The position numbers and the translations under genes are program-made. From Harmothoe impar (taxonomy: Eukaryota > Annelida > Polychaeta > Phyllodocida > Polynoidae): DNA of 64,000 bases. Of the stretch, positions 1 to 12,497 are shown piece by piece. The notes under the pieces were generated by a model that saw nothing but the letters and a program-made list of their open reading frames with translations, did not search any database and was not told where the DNA came from. How positions within the stretch are numbered: position 1 is the first letter of the stretch; every line of letters begins with the position of its first letter. The DNA lies in contig OX381716.1 in the NCBI GenBank assembly GCA_947462335.1, positions 4,398,438 to 4,462,437 on the forward strand. Reading direction: 5' to 3'.

Positions 1-1030
1 GCTATGGAAGGCCGGAGGGCCATAGTCTTTGCCAATTGCCATTTGCCTATTGCTATTTGTCGGCCATGTTTGTTCTCGGAAATCAGATGCTCGGACATAT
101 AGGTGCTCGGATGTCCAAGCACCTAAGTGTCCGAGACCTCAATGTCCGAGCACCCAGATGTCTGAGAAGCAAGATGGCCGCCAATTATTTTTATTGGTCA
201 TCTTAATACCAGTAGTAAAAGTAATTAAGTATTGGTGCTGGACAATGTCCGAGCACCAGACAATTCAATTCAATTCAATTACCAAATCTCCGAGCACCAC
301 ATGGACATTATAAATGATGCTGGGACGTTATAAACGATGCTCGGACATCTATTTTCCACCATTTTGAGTAGAACAAGATGGCCGCTAAATGGCAAATAGC
401 AATTGGTAAATGGCAAATGGCAATTGGCAATGGTGCACCGGTCTTCCATAGGAATGTTTTTCTGCACTAACTTGAATGGAAGGTTGGAGTGCCATCGTCT
501 TTTTTGATCGGACGTCAGTAAGGCATATGATGCTCGGACATTAGGTCAGACCTTATAAGCCTCAACATTATAAAGGTATTGGCACCAGTAAACCCCAATG
601 TCCAAGCACCCCAATGTCCGAGCACCCAGCTGTCCGAGAACCAAGATGGCCACCAACTGGCAAATGGGAGATTTTATTTTTTAATTATTTCTGGTTGGGG
701 GGGGGGCAAGTGAGGGTAGGTTTTAGCTTTACAGTCTAATGTCCGAGTATGTCTCAATATCACTTCCTCGATAGTTTATTATAAGAGTGCTCGGCTATAG
801 GCCCCTACTGTACCACAGACATAGATATTAACCGTATATCAACAGTATATTGTGTATATCTATGGCTATATACAATTCTTGGGCATTATGATATATATTT
901 TCCGCCATTTTAGGTACAACAAGATGGCCGCTAATTGGCAAATGGCAATCCGCAATTGGCAGATGGCAATTGGCAATTTGCAATAAGCAATTGGCAATGG
1001 CGCACCGGCCTTCCATAATCTTGGGCCCCC
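1..1030. repeat. Dispersed repeat region with degenerate short tandem motifs
   Basis: The region holds three related blocks (about 1-70, 345-470 and 890-1,020). In each, a 'tggcaaat/ggcaattg' motif is iterated next to a conserved segment containing 'aagatggccgc' and 'cttccat'. Between them the motif 'atgtccgagcaccc' is repeated (about 80-150 and 590-650). I see no credible gene; the short open frames here are low-complexity readings of the repeats. Confidence 0.6.
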
Positions 1031-1239
1031 CGTTTGGACCCATGTCACTAAGAAATGTTGGTCCAAGACATTTTTGAAATCATTATAACTGAAATGGTGA
1101 ATTCGTTGAGCCAGTAACTATGTGGATCTATCCACGGTACGTTTTGATTTGATGTAACCACGCAGGGCATCCATCTTTTATGGGGTACAATGTTGTCGCC
1201 TGTGTTTTGCGTTCTGCGTTATGAAGGAAGAACACTAGG

Positions 1240-2115
1240 GTAGACCCCTAAATTTGACACAGCGACATGGTCATTTCTTAAAATCGACATGTGACATATC
1301 TGACATGGGGCCTAGTGACATGTGACAGGTGAAGTTACTGACATGGGACATGGGGATTTTTTTAAATCGACAAGGGACATGAGCATTTTTAAGAGACATG
1401 GACATGCGACATGGCCATTTCTTAATGGGGGGCTAGCACGGATACTAGCAAAGATGGGAAGGCCTACCTGCCCTATAGAAATGCAGCAAAACGCTCCGGA
1501 ACAAGCGGACCATTAGCGGCGCCCTGATTGGTCAATCGGTGGTCACTTGACTTGCTAAGGTGGGTATTCTTGCCACAAGTAAATGACCGATTACGGCCCG
1601 CCGCCATGATCATGCTCGGATCGATTGATGGGGGTGCAGATGGGTCCCCCCCTGAGGTCGGAAAGTCACCGAAATTAAGGGGTCCAGGTCGTAAGTCTCT
1701 TTTTTGGACCCTTTATTCTATACTAATTTTTGAGCAATAGTCGCTAAGTCGTTTTTATTATTGCCTTAGGTCGAAAGTTGCCTCCAAAACGGCCCAGGTC
1801 TCTTTTGACCCATCTGCAGTCACATTGATGGTTTACACACCATGACCGAGGGTATGGCCTATAGCCCTTGACATGGCAACATGGGCCATCTTTGGCCATA
1901 GTGACATGGGACATGGGGAAAAAATGATAGTGACATGGAACAGGGGTCATTTCTTAGAATCAATATGGCGATATAGGGGGGCTAGCACGGACCGTAGCAA
2001 AGATATGGGTATAGACCCCTTAAATCGACATGGCGACATGGTCATTTCTTAAAAATCAACATGGGACATGGCCAGTTAAGTGACATGTGACAAGGGCCTT
2101 TCTTAAAATTCTAGC
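1240..2115. repeat. Copies of a 'cgacatgggacatg' dispersed repeat
   Basis: Several degenerate copies of a motif built from 'aaatcgacatgggacatgg' followed by 'ccatttcttaa' lie at about 1,240-1,425 and 1,850-2,110. The same family recurs at about 5,530-5,680, 14,655-14,705, 46,600-46,744 and 56,285-56,320. The last two are the broken halves of the copy into which the 9.5-kb element inserted. Confidence 0.6.
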
Positions 2116-3875
2116 ATTTTCTGCACGTTCTAGATCTAGGCCTATTCGCCTAAAACTGATACACTATACCTATTCCAAATAGGCCTAATAAGCGCCCTCC
2201 CTCAATAAACCCCCATCCCCAATGTATTGACCCCTGAAAGGCTGGATGAATTCTCTTTTCAAAACTGAGAGGATCTTGTAAATATTCCAACTAGAACGAT
2301 AGGTATCATTCAAAAGGAATTGCAATCTCAAAAATAGGTAACAATTCACTTCAAAAAGGCCCTCAATCAATCCTAGAAACACATACCATATCAATCCACA
2401 AAATATTCGCAAATGATAGAATATATCTTTATTAGACTGATTTTATGCTTTACTCTACTCTATTTTGACATCAACAAAAATCGGAAAATCGGGACCAAAA
2501 AACGTGATAATCGACATGGACTAATCATTTAGTACGACTATTAATCGACAGGGGGCCTAATGAAATAAACACCATCCCCTCTCTTTAGTAGACCATGTCA
2601 TTGGATTAAATCAACCTTCAGGATACTAGACGTATTCCAATTTAGGTAATACAGTATTAGTGTGCTCTTAAAGAATATTATTTAATTTCAAATTATTGAA
2701 TCAATAAGTAACCTGCTAGGCATGTGGGGTTCAGAGTATGTTGCGGTCTTTATAAATAGTAGGGCATGCAAATAATGTCTAAATTCATAATTCAAGGCTT
2801 TAGAGGGATAAAATATGGACAGGTTATTGCCGTAGGCCCATTGTACTGACAAATACTGGATTAAAAATGTATGTTCCATTACATGTCTAGCTATAAAATG
2901 GGCCTTACCCGTGCCAGAGAGGTAGGATGACGGATAAAGAAATACATGACAAATAATGTTACAAGAAATGGCATGGGTATTTCCTGCAAGGCATGGCGGG
3001 AACCACCGGGTAGCAGTGTACTCTGTGCATGCGCAGGTTTGACTTCCCTCTTCTCTGTTTGTTAGTCGCCATTGTTGTTTTGGCGTGGGAGAGAGCACAA
3101 GCCAGCGCGTGAGATAGATAAATTAACACAATATGCATAAATTTTTTTCTGTCGATTTATTGTTACACATACCAGTAAAACAGATCGCTACCCAGCGATG
3201 CACCGCACCCCAAGCTGGCCCCATCATAAGTTCTACCTTGGACTCAGAGTTGGAGACTGAAAATATTACGCCACTCCGACCCTATTTGCGATATGCTAAG
3301 GCATTCCCGCCATGCAGTATAGCGCCAATATATCCGGCAGGGGAGCTGCTGGTCATTGTTAATAAATATGGCGGGTATTTAGCCCAGCTTTATAAGCTCA
3401 GCCACTGGTGTTGTTGTTTGTTATAAATTATCGCCGAATAATTTTTGGAATTATCGAAGCCCAGCTAGGGATGACAAGGTTTATAGGAATCATGAAAATC
3501 TGTCTCTGTTAGGGCTAGGACATGTTATGGGTTAGCCAGTCTGGCCAATTTGTACCAAAATGGATTAGCCAGATTGATATTGAATTCGCCAGATTAAGAT
3601 GAAGAAAAAAGTAGCAGTATCCATCAATCCTGGGGCCATTCCTTATATTTTTTCTATATCAACCATGTGTATAGATTACCCCACATTTTGCATCCTTATT
3701 TGTTTTTGGGAAATTTCTTTGTAAGGGTAGAAGATCTCTTGATGTACATTTATTCCTATACATATTACATATTGGGATTGCCTCGTTCTGAGGGACTTTC
3801 ATACCGTAAATATGTGAGACTGGGGGAGCTTGATCTCCAAATAAAAATGAGAATTTCACTCCAAAATTACCCTAA
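2116..3875. other. No recognisable gene or repeat
   Basis: About 1.75 kb of AT-rich sequence without a convincing coding exon. The longest open frames (about 97-136 codons) have no recognisable motif and no splice or start context that I would defend. A TTGTTTGTTAG-type stretch near 3,050-3,120 has no clear function. Confidence 0.5.
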
Positions 3876-4193
3876 GGCCAAAAAAAAAAGAGGTGTGTTT
3901 CAGGTTACCCGAACCTACCTAGCAAAACAAGGCAGACCCTAGAAATTTTTATGCAATTTTGAAAAAATATTTATATTTTGGGTCGTTTTGGGGTTATTTG
4001 AGGGTCGATCTGATAGTTCACGAGTCGAGGCGATCGTCGGTGAGTCGGCATTGTAGTTTGTGAGTCGATTTCTGGTTACTTTTCAGGCTAAAGTAAAAAA
4101 AAAAAAGTTATAAAAAAAAAAAAATATCCGACCTACCTACCCTAGATTTTCAGACCATGTAACCTGAAACACACCTTCTTTTTTTTTTTGGCC
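3876..4193. mobile_element. MITE with TAA target duplication (PIF/Harbinger-like)
   Basis: The ends form an imperfect inverted repeat of about 34 bp: 5' GGCC-(A)n-GAGGTGTGTTTCAGGTTAC, and its reverse complement at 4,160-4,193. A 3-bp TAA lies on both sides (3,873-3,875 and 4,194-4,196). A TWA duplication is typical of PIF/Harbinger elements. There is no internal gene. A diverged relative with the same 'ctagcaaaaca' internal motif is at 32,103-32,362. Confidence 0.7.
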
Positions 4194-5759
4194 TAATAGC
4201 ACCCCTAGCGTTTAGGAAAACACCTGATTCCAACCAGTTTATGTGCGCATATAATAGTTCTCATGTACTCAATAGGTAAACAATATTAATGGCAGTGACT
4301 TTGAAGTCCAAGTATCACGTTGAGATTTTAAAAAGTATTCGTCTGAGGCCTTATTACCTTACCTTAATTACCTCAAATAGTCATAACTGCTCAGTACATA
4401 TTGGTCCATGCCTCTGTCTTGGGATTTAAGTATTTATCAAGCGCAAATAAAGAGGAAAATACAAAAGGTGGTCTATCATGTTCCCTCTTCACGGCTGTTG
4501 ATTCAAGAAATAGTCTATCAAATTATCAAGTGATAAATAAATACAAAGAAGCACTATATCTCATCTTATCTATCATCTCATCTCATTCCCCCATATATAA
4601 AACGGCATTTTTTGGCCGCTGGTGCCCACCCCATTGAATCAGGCTCGAGGTGCTTGACAGGACCAGATGAACCAAAAGAGGCTATATGAAAATATGTACT
4701 TTTTCCCAAGCTAACTCGATTTTCTAGTCGATTTTGTTTCAATTATTATTTGGAGAGCATATGTATGATTGTACAATAGTTCTCAGAATTCGATCTTATT
4801 TAAAAGATAAGACAACATAAATACCCAGTAATATAAATACCCTCGCACAGAGATTCTAGTAACAAGAGAAGGCAAATTTCCCAAATTTCCGCCATTGTTT
4901 TCTATAAGGAAATGCCTCTTGAATAAGCCACAGACATTCTAATATTTGAGAGAAAGCAGCTTAAAAATTTCAATCGACATTGCTCCGTGTGACGGGCAGT
5001 CCCGCTGGGTTGATAGGGACGCATCACCATGACAACATCGCTAGGGGCTATCTGGAGCGCTGGGACGCCGGTACTGTCCGTCCAAGCATCTGTGTCGGTG
5101 TGTAGTGGGGGGGGGGGGGGGTTCCGTGCTACCGGACCTCTATTCTCAACCAAACTGAGCTACCGTACCTGCTGGGGGTGGTGGTGGGGGGTGTGGCATC
5201 CTGCTTTGCTGGGATGTCTGAATCTTGTTTGATCGACCCCCGGTTGTATTGCATACCACGCACGTGATGATCCACCCACCCCCCCCGACGCTTAGTACAC
5301 ATGTATGACTACAGGTGGCGCCCTCATAGCGGCATAGTCTTTTCCCAGCGCTGCCTAGAGCAGTAGCGGCGTCCTAAGACGGGGGGGGGGGGGGGTATAC
5401 GGGCCAGGGCTATACATAAACCATACATGTATACTATCCAAATACCAACAATCCCGGCCCCCGAAGGGGCTGGTCTATTATGAAATGTATAATATGGTTA
5501 CTGTTATGGGGGTATACATAGGGGGGGTCCCGATGTCATACGTCGATTTTAAGAAATGGCCATGTCGCATGTTTATGTCATTTAATAATCCTCATGTCCC
5601 ATGTTGATTTTAAGAAATGCCCATGTCTCATGTCACTAAGCTTTTAGACCTCCTGTCAGATGTCACCAGTCCCTCATTGTTATAATGTAAGAAGTACCCT
5701 CCCCTTATAAGCGCACCCCCCTTTGGTCTTTTCTTGAGACCTCTGATTGGTTATTCCCT
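4194..5759. other. Intergenic sequence with homopolymer-G tracts
   Basis: No supported gene. The region contains G-tracts at about 5,105-5,121 and 5,380-5,394, a C-rich tract near 5,275, and one 'cgacatg' dispersed repeat copy at about 5,530-5,680. Confidence 0.5.
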
Positions 5760-6300
5760 TTTCTTTAAAAAGTGTTTTATTGGGTTGAATAAGAACATAT
5801 ACAAAGTAAAATGATATGATATTAACCTAGCACATGCACATTGCATTACCTGCGCTAGGACCCCTTGACTGTTCATTAAGATAAGCGTTAAATGACACAG
5901 AATGGCAGACTACATGTCCTATTATATACAAAAATGGAAAGTTAGAAATATAGCATCAATTTTCCTTGTATTGTATGCATTATAAGATGAGATGAGAGAT
6001 GTCAAGCATGTTATCAACATCAATGAAAATCAACGATTGTACATGTACATATTAAAGTGAATTAAATCTGGTTTACATGAAACACTTGTTATAATCTTTA
6101 TGTATTACTATTTTGAAAGCACTAAGGTCTTCTATCACAGTATACATTGGCTTAAGCTGATTCCATCTTGAGGAGGCTCTATAAAGGGTACTTCTATGTA
6201 CCATAGGCTTTAAGGACCTTGGCACCACCAATCTTTTACCTAAATTACCTATAGGGCCTAGGCCGGACTGGAGCTGATTGCGGTGGCCCACACTGATAAA
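5760..6300 (-). mobile_element. 5'-truncated non-LTR retrotransposon (LINE) 3' end
   Basis: On the minus strand the last 72 codons of a reverse-transcriptase ORF are readable (6,291-6,073). They include 'VPRSLKPMV' and 'RWNQLKPMY' and end in 'CFM' before the stop. About 300 bp of 3' UTR follows, ending at the 'aaagtgttttattggg' segment. A longer copy of the same family is at 33,795-34,528, sharing the motifs, the stop position and the 3' UTR. Residual LINE C-termini of this kind are common in CR1/L2-type families, and I cannot assign the clade. It is a dead 5'-truncated copy. Confidence 0.7.
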
Positions 6301-7189
6301 AGCTGATAGGCTGGGTACAAGTTTGTCCCTGGAAGTGATTGTTACCCAGGGACAAGTCAGTCAGTGTGTGCCTTATCAATGATGACAACCATACCCAGCA
6401 ACACTTTAAATGCAAGACCCACTTGGTCTGAGTCTACAGCCCTATAGAAGAAACCGTCCACATTGATCGGTGTGGACCACTAGGTTGTGACCATGGAGGT
6501 ACCTGATCCTGTGCTAACTATAGTCTCATCAGGTGGTTTCACCGGCTGACCATTCACTGTTCATCCTGCTTTACCCTTCAAGAATGGGTGTCGCTAAAAG
6601 ACAAAATGTCATCTTTTAGCGACATCCGTCCTTAAATGGTTAACAAACTGATCCTGTCTACCACAGGCAGGATGGCCTCTGTATGTTCTCTCTAAAGACT
6701 GTTGGTACGTCAGATTGTCCTGCATGTGTTTGACCATTCTCCTGTGTCCCTATTGTTAGACCTGAGTTAGTTATTGTTGAAGGGGATAGACAGGGGTAGA
6801 TGCTGTTGTTGTTATATCATTTATTATTATCCTGAGGAGATACATAACCTTAAAAATTGTGTTTTTTTGTATTCCACAGCATTCATCTTATAATAAATTC
6901 CATTAAGTGGTCAATACCCACCAACCCATGTAGGGGGAGGAAGGGGGACTGACCAGGGTTACTTCTGCAGTGTTTGTTTACTTCTGCTGGATGCCATTTT
7001 GAATTCGGCACAGGTCATGTGACCTTCGGTAGCCTAGAAACGCCATTGCAACCCCATGGCAACCCCATAGCAACCCTTGGCAACGGCTGGGAGCTTGAAA
7101 TACGGCCACAGCGTGAAATACGACATAGGGTTATTTCACGCTCCTCTAGGGAACGGCCCTCCCATTGCTTTAGCATTGAAACACAGTAT
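6301..7189. other. Unassigned intergenic sequence with one short hairpin
   Basis: No gene is supported. A short inverted repeat ('gtcgctaaaaga' / 'tcttttagcgac') lies at about 6,588-6,626. Confidence 0.45.
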
Positions 7190-7560
7190 TCACCATGAAA
7201 TAAATAGACAAAGGTTCACGAGTATAGTTCCCCACTGAGGGTCATTTTATGAGTATAGTTATTTTATGAGTATAGTTCCCCACTGAGGGCGAAGCCGAGT
7301 GAAATAACCCTCATTGGGGAACTATACGAGTGCTCCTTTTTGTTTATTTCATGTCATAATTTACTATAAATGTCAAAATTCCACTTAATTGGTCTGAAAA
7401 AGCAATTTTATAGTGTTTAAACCATTAATTTGAATGATTTTAAAGGCCGTGAAATACGGGTGAGGGCTATTTGATAGGGGTGTTAAATACAGTCTTCCTT
7501 GGTTAAGTCAATGGGAGTGCCGTATTCACCATGAAATAAAAGATAGTAGACACTCACTTT
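7190..7560. repeat. Dispersed inverted-repeat family ('caaaggttcacgag' type), copy 1
   Basis: The sequence contains 'gacaaaggttcacgagtat', 'ccccactgaggg', its inverted form near 7,300, and 'cttggttaagtcaatggga' next to 'caccatgaaataaa'. Related copies lie at 24,390-24,650, 27,440-27,815 (opposite orientation) and 63,620-63,920. It is non-coding, and the element class is unknown. Confidence 0.6.
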
Positions 7561-7662
7561 TTCAGCTGTGGGGCACCGCGGGCTGCAGCTGTAAAAATCC
7601 ATGGGCCCGGACTTATAGCTGTTGGCCAGGGAATACATTTTACTTTTAATCATATACATATT

Positions 7663-8145
7663 CACGGTTGGCGTTCATGACGACTTCAGAGCGAGACATT
7701 GGGTACACTTTCTTGGTGAAATTTTCTCGCACTCTCCCAGCCGAATGTTTGACTCTCTGCCGTGGTAACCAGGTTACTGAGGGAGCCATGCATCCAGCCC
7801 TCAGTGGGAGGGGAGTGTTTTTCCTCAAAAAAATCAGAGGGAGACATGGGGGAGGGGGGGGGCCAGGGGGAGACTCACATGACGTTCATAGTACCCTGAC
7901 AGGGAAGATGAAACTCAAGTAAAATCTCAACCACTCCTTCTGTATTATTTTTGGTTGGGGTTCATGATGACTTCAGGGGGACACATGGGGGAGGGGGCCT
8001 GGGCCCGGTCCTGCACTCCAAACCTGTCCTGACACCATCAGCTATGGTTATGGGGGCTGGGGGAGACTCACGTGATGTTCATAGTACCCTGACAGGGAAG
8101 ATGAAACTCAAGTAAAATCCCAACCACTCCTCCTGTATTATTTAC
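7663..8145. repeat. Direct duplication with about 195-bp spacing
   Basis: A block containing 'tcatagtaccctgacaggga' and 'agatgaaactcaagtaaaat' occurs at about 7,868-7,950 and again at about 8,064-8,143. 'gttcatgatgacttcag'-type sequence precedes each copy. The duplicated segments are nearly identical. Confidence 0.65.
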
Positions 8146-8389
8146 ACTTAGCGTGACCTTGTGGTCGGTGTGAGCTGCTGGGGAGTTATCAACCGGACAA
8201 TATTATCCTGTTGTATGGTTCATGTTGACACAGAACTAGGTTGGTACTGACCACAGTTAGCATTGAAGCGGGAAACGTGATGTTAGCATGGAAGCGGGAA
8301 ACGTAATGTAAAATGGCAGTCCCTTATTGAGACTTATCACGTGCACCCAGAGAGAGGCTGGTGTCTGATGTAGTCTGGGTACTTAGTGC

Positions 8390-8605
8390 CTCTACAGCGG
8401 TACTCACATGATTCATTGTGTCGCCGTGTCAATTTTTAGCAAGAGAGCCGTGTCACTGTGTCGATTTTTATGTATGTAAAATATACTTGGGCCTTATAAG
8501 AAGGTCTGCATCAGTCGATTTTTAAAAGGGCTGTGTCGCCCGTGTGGATTTTTACAAGGGCTGTGTCGCCCGTGTCACATTTTACCCATGTAGAGGCACC
8601 ACATA
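8390..8605. repeat. Dispersed 'gtgtcgatttttaa' repeat
   Basis: Iterated 'gctgtgtcgcccgtgt' and 'cgatttttaaaa' motifs end in 'acccatgtagaggcacc'. An inverted relative is at 58,635-58,855, with 'acatgggtaaaaatcgacac' and 'cacgtgcgacacgg'. Confidence 0.55.
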
Positions 8606-11600
8606 GTCGTTTATTACCAGCTGAGAGGGGGGAGCTTAGTGAATAAAGGGGGGGGGGGTCATAATGCACCCTTGGTGGGGGTGCCAAAAAATTGAAAAAA
8701 TTGAAAATGCCTTACTTGGGAGGTTAAAATCAAGTATGGTCCATTTAATTACTGGAGATATATTTCTTCTGGCCTATGTTATTTTTCGTGGGAGGGGGGG
8801 GTCACATTTGAAAAGCTGTTTAGTGGGGAGGGGAAGAGGGTCGGAGTGTCTTCGATACCCCCCAAATCGATTAACATTTAAGGAATTCTGATTATCGCAT
8901 TGACAAAATCGTTATATCGATATGCCTTTTTTAATACAATTAGAACAGGAATTTATCTTTCTAAATCTGAATCTAAATGAATTAACATTTGAGTCTGAGT
9001 ATAGAAATAACAGCTCTTTTCAAGAAAATTTCAACTACTAGATTAGCGTTGCAATAAATCGATATGATAAAATAATTGAGACCAAAATAATGATAATCAA
9101 AATAGTCATAAATTGGATATCAATGACATTCCTAGAGGGGAGAAAATATTTATTTCTGCTAATTTTTTGGAAATCCACCAAGACTCTTCCCCCCTCCTAG
9201 CTAGTACCGGATAAGGCAAGCAGGGAAGGGTTGAACTTCACTGCCTGTACACAGGAAATTTGATGTTTCTCTACCATGCAAGATGACCGCCAGAAAAACC
9301 TGATGGGACAATATTTCATGCTGGAAAGCAGCATTCAGGACTACAAAAAAAATTGGTTTAAAAAAATGTAGCGTTTGGGTGCATGGGACCCCCCCCCCTA
9401 CGAGACTACGGGGACTGAGCTCACAAAGTGTGCTATACGAGGCCCTCACAGTATGTTGTGAGTTACCCATCCCTGTGGTGACCCACATTCCTATACACCC
9501 ACCTACTTTTTGTATGTTGAAGTCTTCCCTGCCAATCCCCTCTCCATGTGTATTCACATATTGTTTCTTGTTACTAGCTATATTAAGTTATTATTTGGTG
9601 TCTTTTTTTTTAAAGGTGAATTTAATTCAATTTTTATTCTCTACGTGAGAATTTGCAGTATGAATAACATATTGTGTGTGTAGTCCATTTCATACACAAG
9701 GTAAATTCTCATATAAACTGGGCATCATTTTTTTGTAAAAATTTCGGTCTAGCAACAGGGTCGACCACACCTGTCCTCATCTGCCGGTCCCCTTGGATGG
9801 CATCCACATGAATTCTCAAATAACACCATTCTTATTCATGTACTTTGGACATGAAATAAGTAATTATTCTCTATTCAAGGATCTCGCCAGTGCTGCTTTA
9901 AAGCATCATGCCACCCTCGAGGTCAGCCCTGTTGAGTAATTGACCGGTGCTATATTCAAGCATGCAGACCCTATGATACATTCCTGAATATTGGGCTGGG
10001 TAGATTGTAGGGGAAGGGGTAAAGCAGGCTAGAACAACAACACAGAGACGGTAGAACAAAGTCTTTTAATGGTATAAATTGTCTCCAACAGCCAGGTAGG
10101 GATATTAATAAAATAAGGATATATGATAAAAAATAGGTGTGTGTAAATGGGTAACAATGTAGGTACAAAAACATCACATACCTTAGTAATGCTACAATAC
10201 AATGTAGGTAGATATATACAAAACCACACTGAAATTACAAACCACACAAGAAAATGCTAGTAGAAGCATTTAAAAACCCATTAGAAATAGAGGCGGCCCC
10301 CATCAGTCGGGGGCAGAGCCGAGTCTCTCACATTTAAATGGGGCGTGGCTTAATCCCGGCAGGGGTGGAAACCTGCTGTGCCTTATGAAGAAAGTAGGAG
10401 TGGCCTCAAAACAGTTTAAATCTCCATTAGATCAGGGAGGAGTTAGGAATCCTATATGGGTGAGTAGGCGGAGACAACCTGGGTAGTCAGCAGCAGCAGC
10501 AGCAGCGGCAGAGCCAGACCCGTTACACGGAGGGCGTCTCCTAGCGGGAAATACAGATAAAAAGAAATGAGTAAAATTCATATAAATTAGGGGGCAGCTG
10601 CTCGGTGCAGGAGTGCGAGGTTAGAGAGCAGGCTAGACTGCTTGAAGAGGATTTAGTGCTGAGACACTGCCAGAGGCGGTGTATATGATGGGGATTAGAA
10701 AATAGACATCTAACCTAACATAACATTTCGGATTTCGGTGATCTTTAGGGGAGTACGGTAGATCACACCCAGTGGCAAGATGCTTAGATTAAAGTGCCTC
10801 AACAAACACATACTGGATTACTAATACTTTACTAGCAAAGGCTCCACTGACTAGCAATACTGCCTTTTGGGAGCCACAAGGATGTTGTTCTGTGAGTTGA
10901 GTACGAAGAGTTTAACCCATGGGATTTAAAGAGAATCTGTCATTCATGGTTGATACATTGTGGATATTGTGTTCATGTTTGCTTCCTGATGGACAAGGGA
11001 GACAGTGATTTGATATAACGCTCTACTGATTGGAAATTCATTGTTATGAACTGGAACAACTGTTATCAAATCAGGCTGTGAGTTTGCATGCCAGTTTATT
11101 TGTTTCACCTTGATGATTGTCACACCCATGGATTGATAAATAAAATGGAACTGCTGGAAGATGATGAAGTTATGTTATAAGTTCATAGTGAATGCAGCAA
11201 CTCTTGAATAACAGATTTAGTAACAAGGCCAAGAATCAACTAGAAATCATACCAATGGTGCATAGATCTTATTTATAAACACTAGTACCCTTACTTGGAG
11301 ATAGAGTTAAATGAAGGGCACCCAACTATTCTATCCTCACAACAGACATGGGGTATACTGAGCCTACCCTTCGGCCTACCAGCTATACATCTGAACTAGC
11401 CCCTCCAGTAAAATAATAGACAAATACTACCAGTGTTGGAATATAATTATAGTAGCCACACTTCATAACGCACAAAAGTAATAGCTCAATATCATGATGC
11501 TTGACTGCAGCCCTGGTGAGTACCTCCCAAGGGCTGCAGTCATAAATAAAAGCCGATCTTGTATAAGCACCAGGATTGGAGGGGTCTTGAGTTTTTCTCC

Positions 11601-11619
11601 TATTATATCAAGAAATAAA
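8606..11619. other. Intergenic sequence without recognisable genes
   Basis: About 3 kb with no convincing exon. It contains a poly-G tract (8,649-8,658), a short (CAG)n run at about 10,487-10,509, and isolated fragments of the 'gcagccctg' dispersed repeat at about 9,885-9,965 and 11,500-11,540. Open frames of up to 118 codons here lack motifs and overlap on both strands. Confidence 0.45.
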
Positions 11620-12497
11620 ATATGACAAATGAGTGCCTGTCAATATGACAAATAAGTGCCTGTCAATATGACAAATAAGTGCCTGTCAATATGACAAATA
11701 AGCACCTGTCAACATGACAAATAAGCACCTGTCAACATGACAAAGTAGTGCCTGTCAATAGGACAAATAAGTGCCTGTCAATATGACAAATAAGTGCCTG
11801 TCAATATGACAAATGAGTGCCTGTCAATAGAACAAATAAGTGCCTGTCTATAGGACAAATAAGTGCCCGTCAATATGACAAATAAGCGCCTGTCAATATG
11901 ACAAATAAGTGCCTGTCAATATGACAAATAAGTGCCTGTCAATAGGACAAATAAGTGCCTGTCAATATGACAAATAAGTGCCTGTCAATATGACAAATAA
12001 GTGCCTGTCAATATGACAAATGAGTGCCTATCAATATGACAAATAAGCGCCTGTCAATATGACAAATAAGTGCCCGTCAATATGACAAATAAGTGCCTGT
12101 CAATATGACAAATAAGTGCCTGTCAATATGACAAATAAGTGCCTGTCAATATGACAAATAAGCACCTGTCAACATGACAAATAAGCACCTGTCAACATGA
12201 CAAATTAGTGCCTGTCAATAGGACAAATAAGTGCCTGTCAATATGACAAATAAGTGCCTGTCAATATGACAAATGAGTGCCTGTCAATAGAACAAATAAG
12301 TGCCTGTCAATAGGACAAATAAGTGCCCGTCAATATGACAAATAAGTGCCTGTCAATATGACAAATAAGTGCCTGTCAATATGACAAATAAGTGCCTGTC
12401 AATAGGACAAATAAGTGCCCGTCAATATGACAAATAAGTGCCTGTTAATATGACAAATGAGTGCCTGTCAATATGACAAAAAGTGCCTGTCATGTAG
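11620..12497. repeat. 23-bp minisatellite array
   Basis: About 38 tandem copies of a 23-bp unit with consensus AATATGACAAATAAGTGCC followed by TGTC. Variants carry 'aggac', 'aacac' or 'gagtg'. Blocks of variants recur in the same order (for example about 11,690-11,870 and 12,150-12,330), which indicates segmental duplication inside the array. Confidence 0.9.

Noticed and set aside
2688..3098. 136-codon minus-strand frame
   Set aside because: No recognisable motif, AT-rich composition like the surroundings, and no supporting splice or promoter context.
11620..12497. CRISPR-like array
   Set aside because: Units are contiguous 23-mers without unique spacers, in eukaryotic DNA, so it is a minisatellite.
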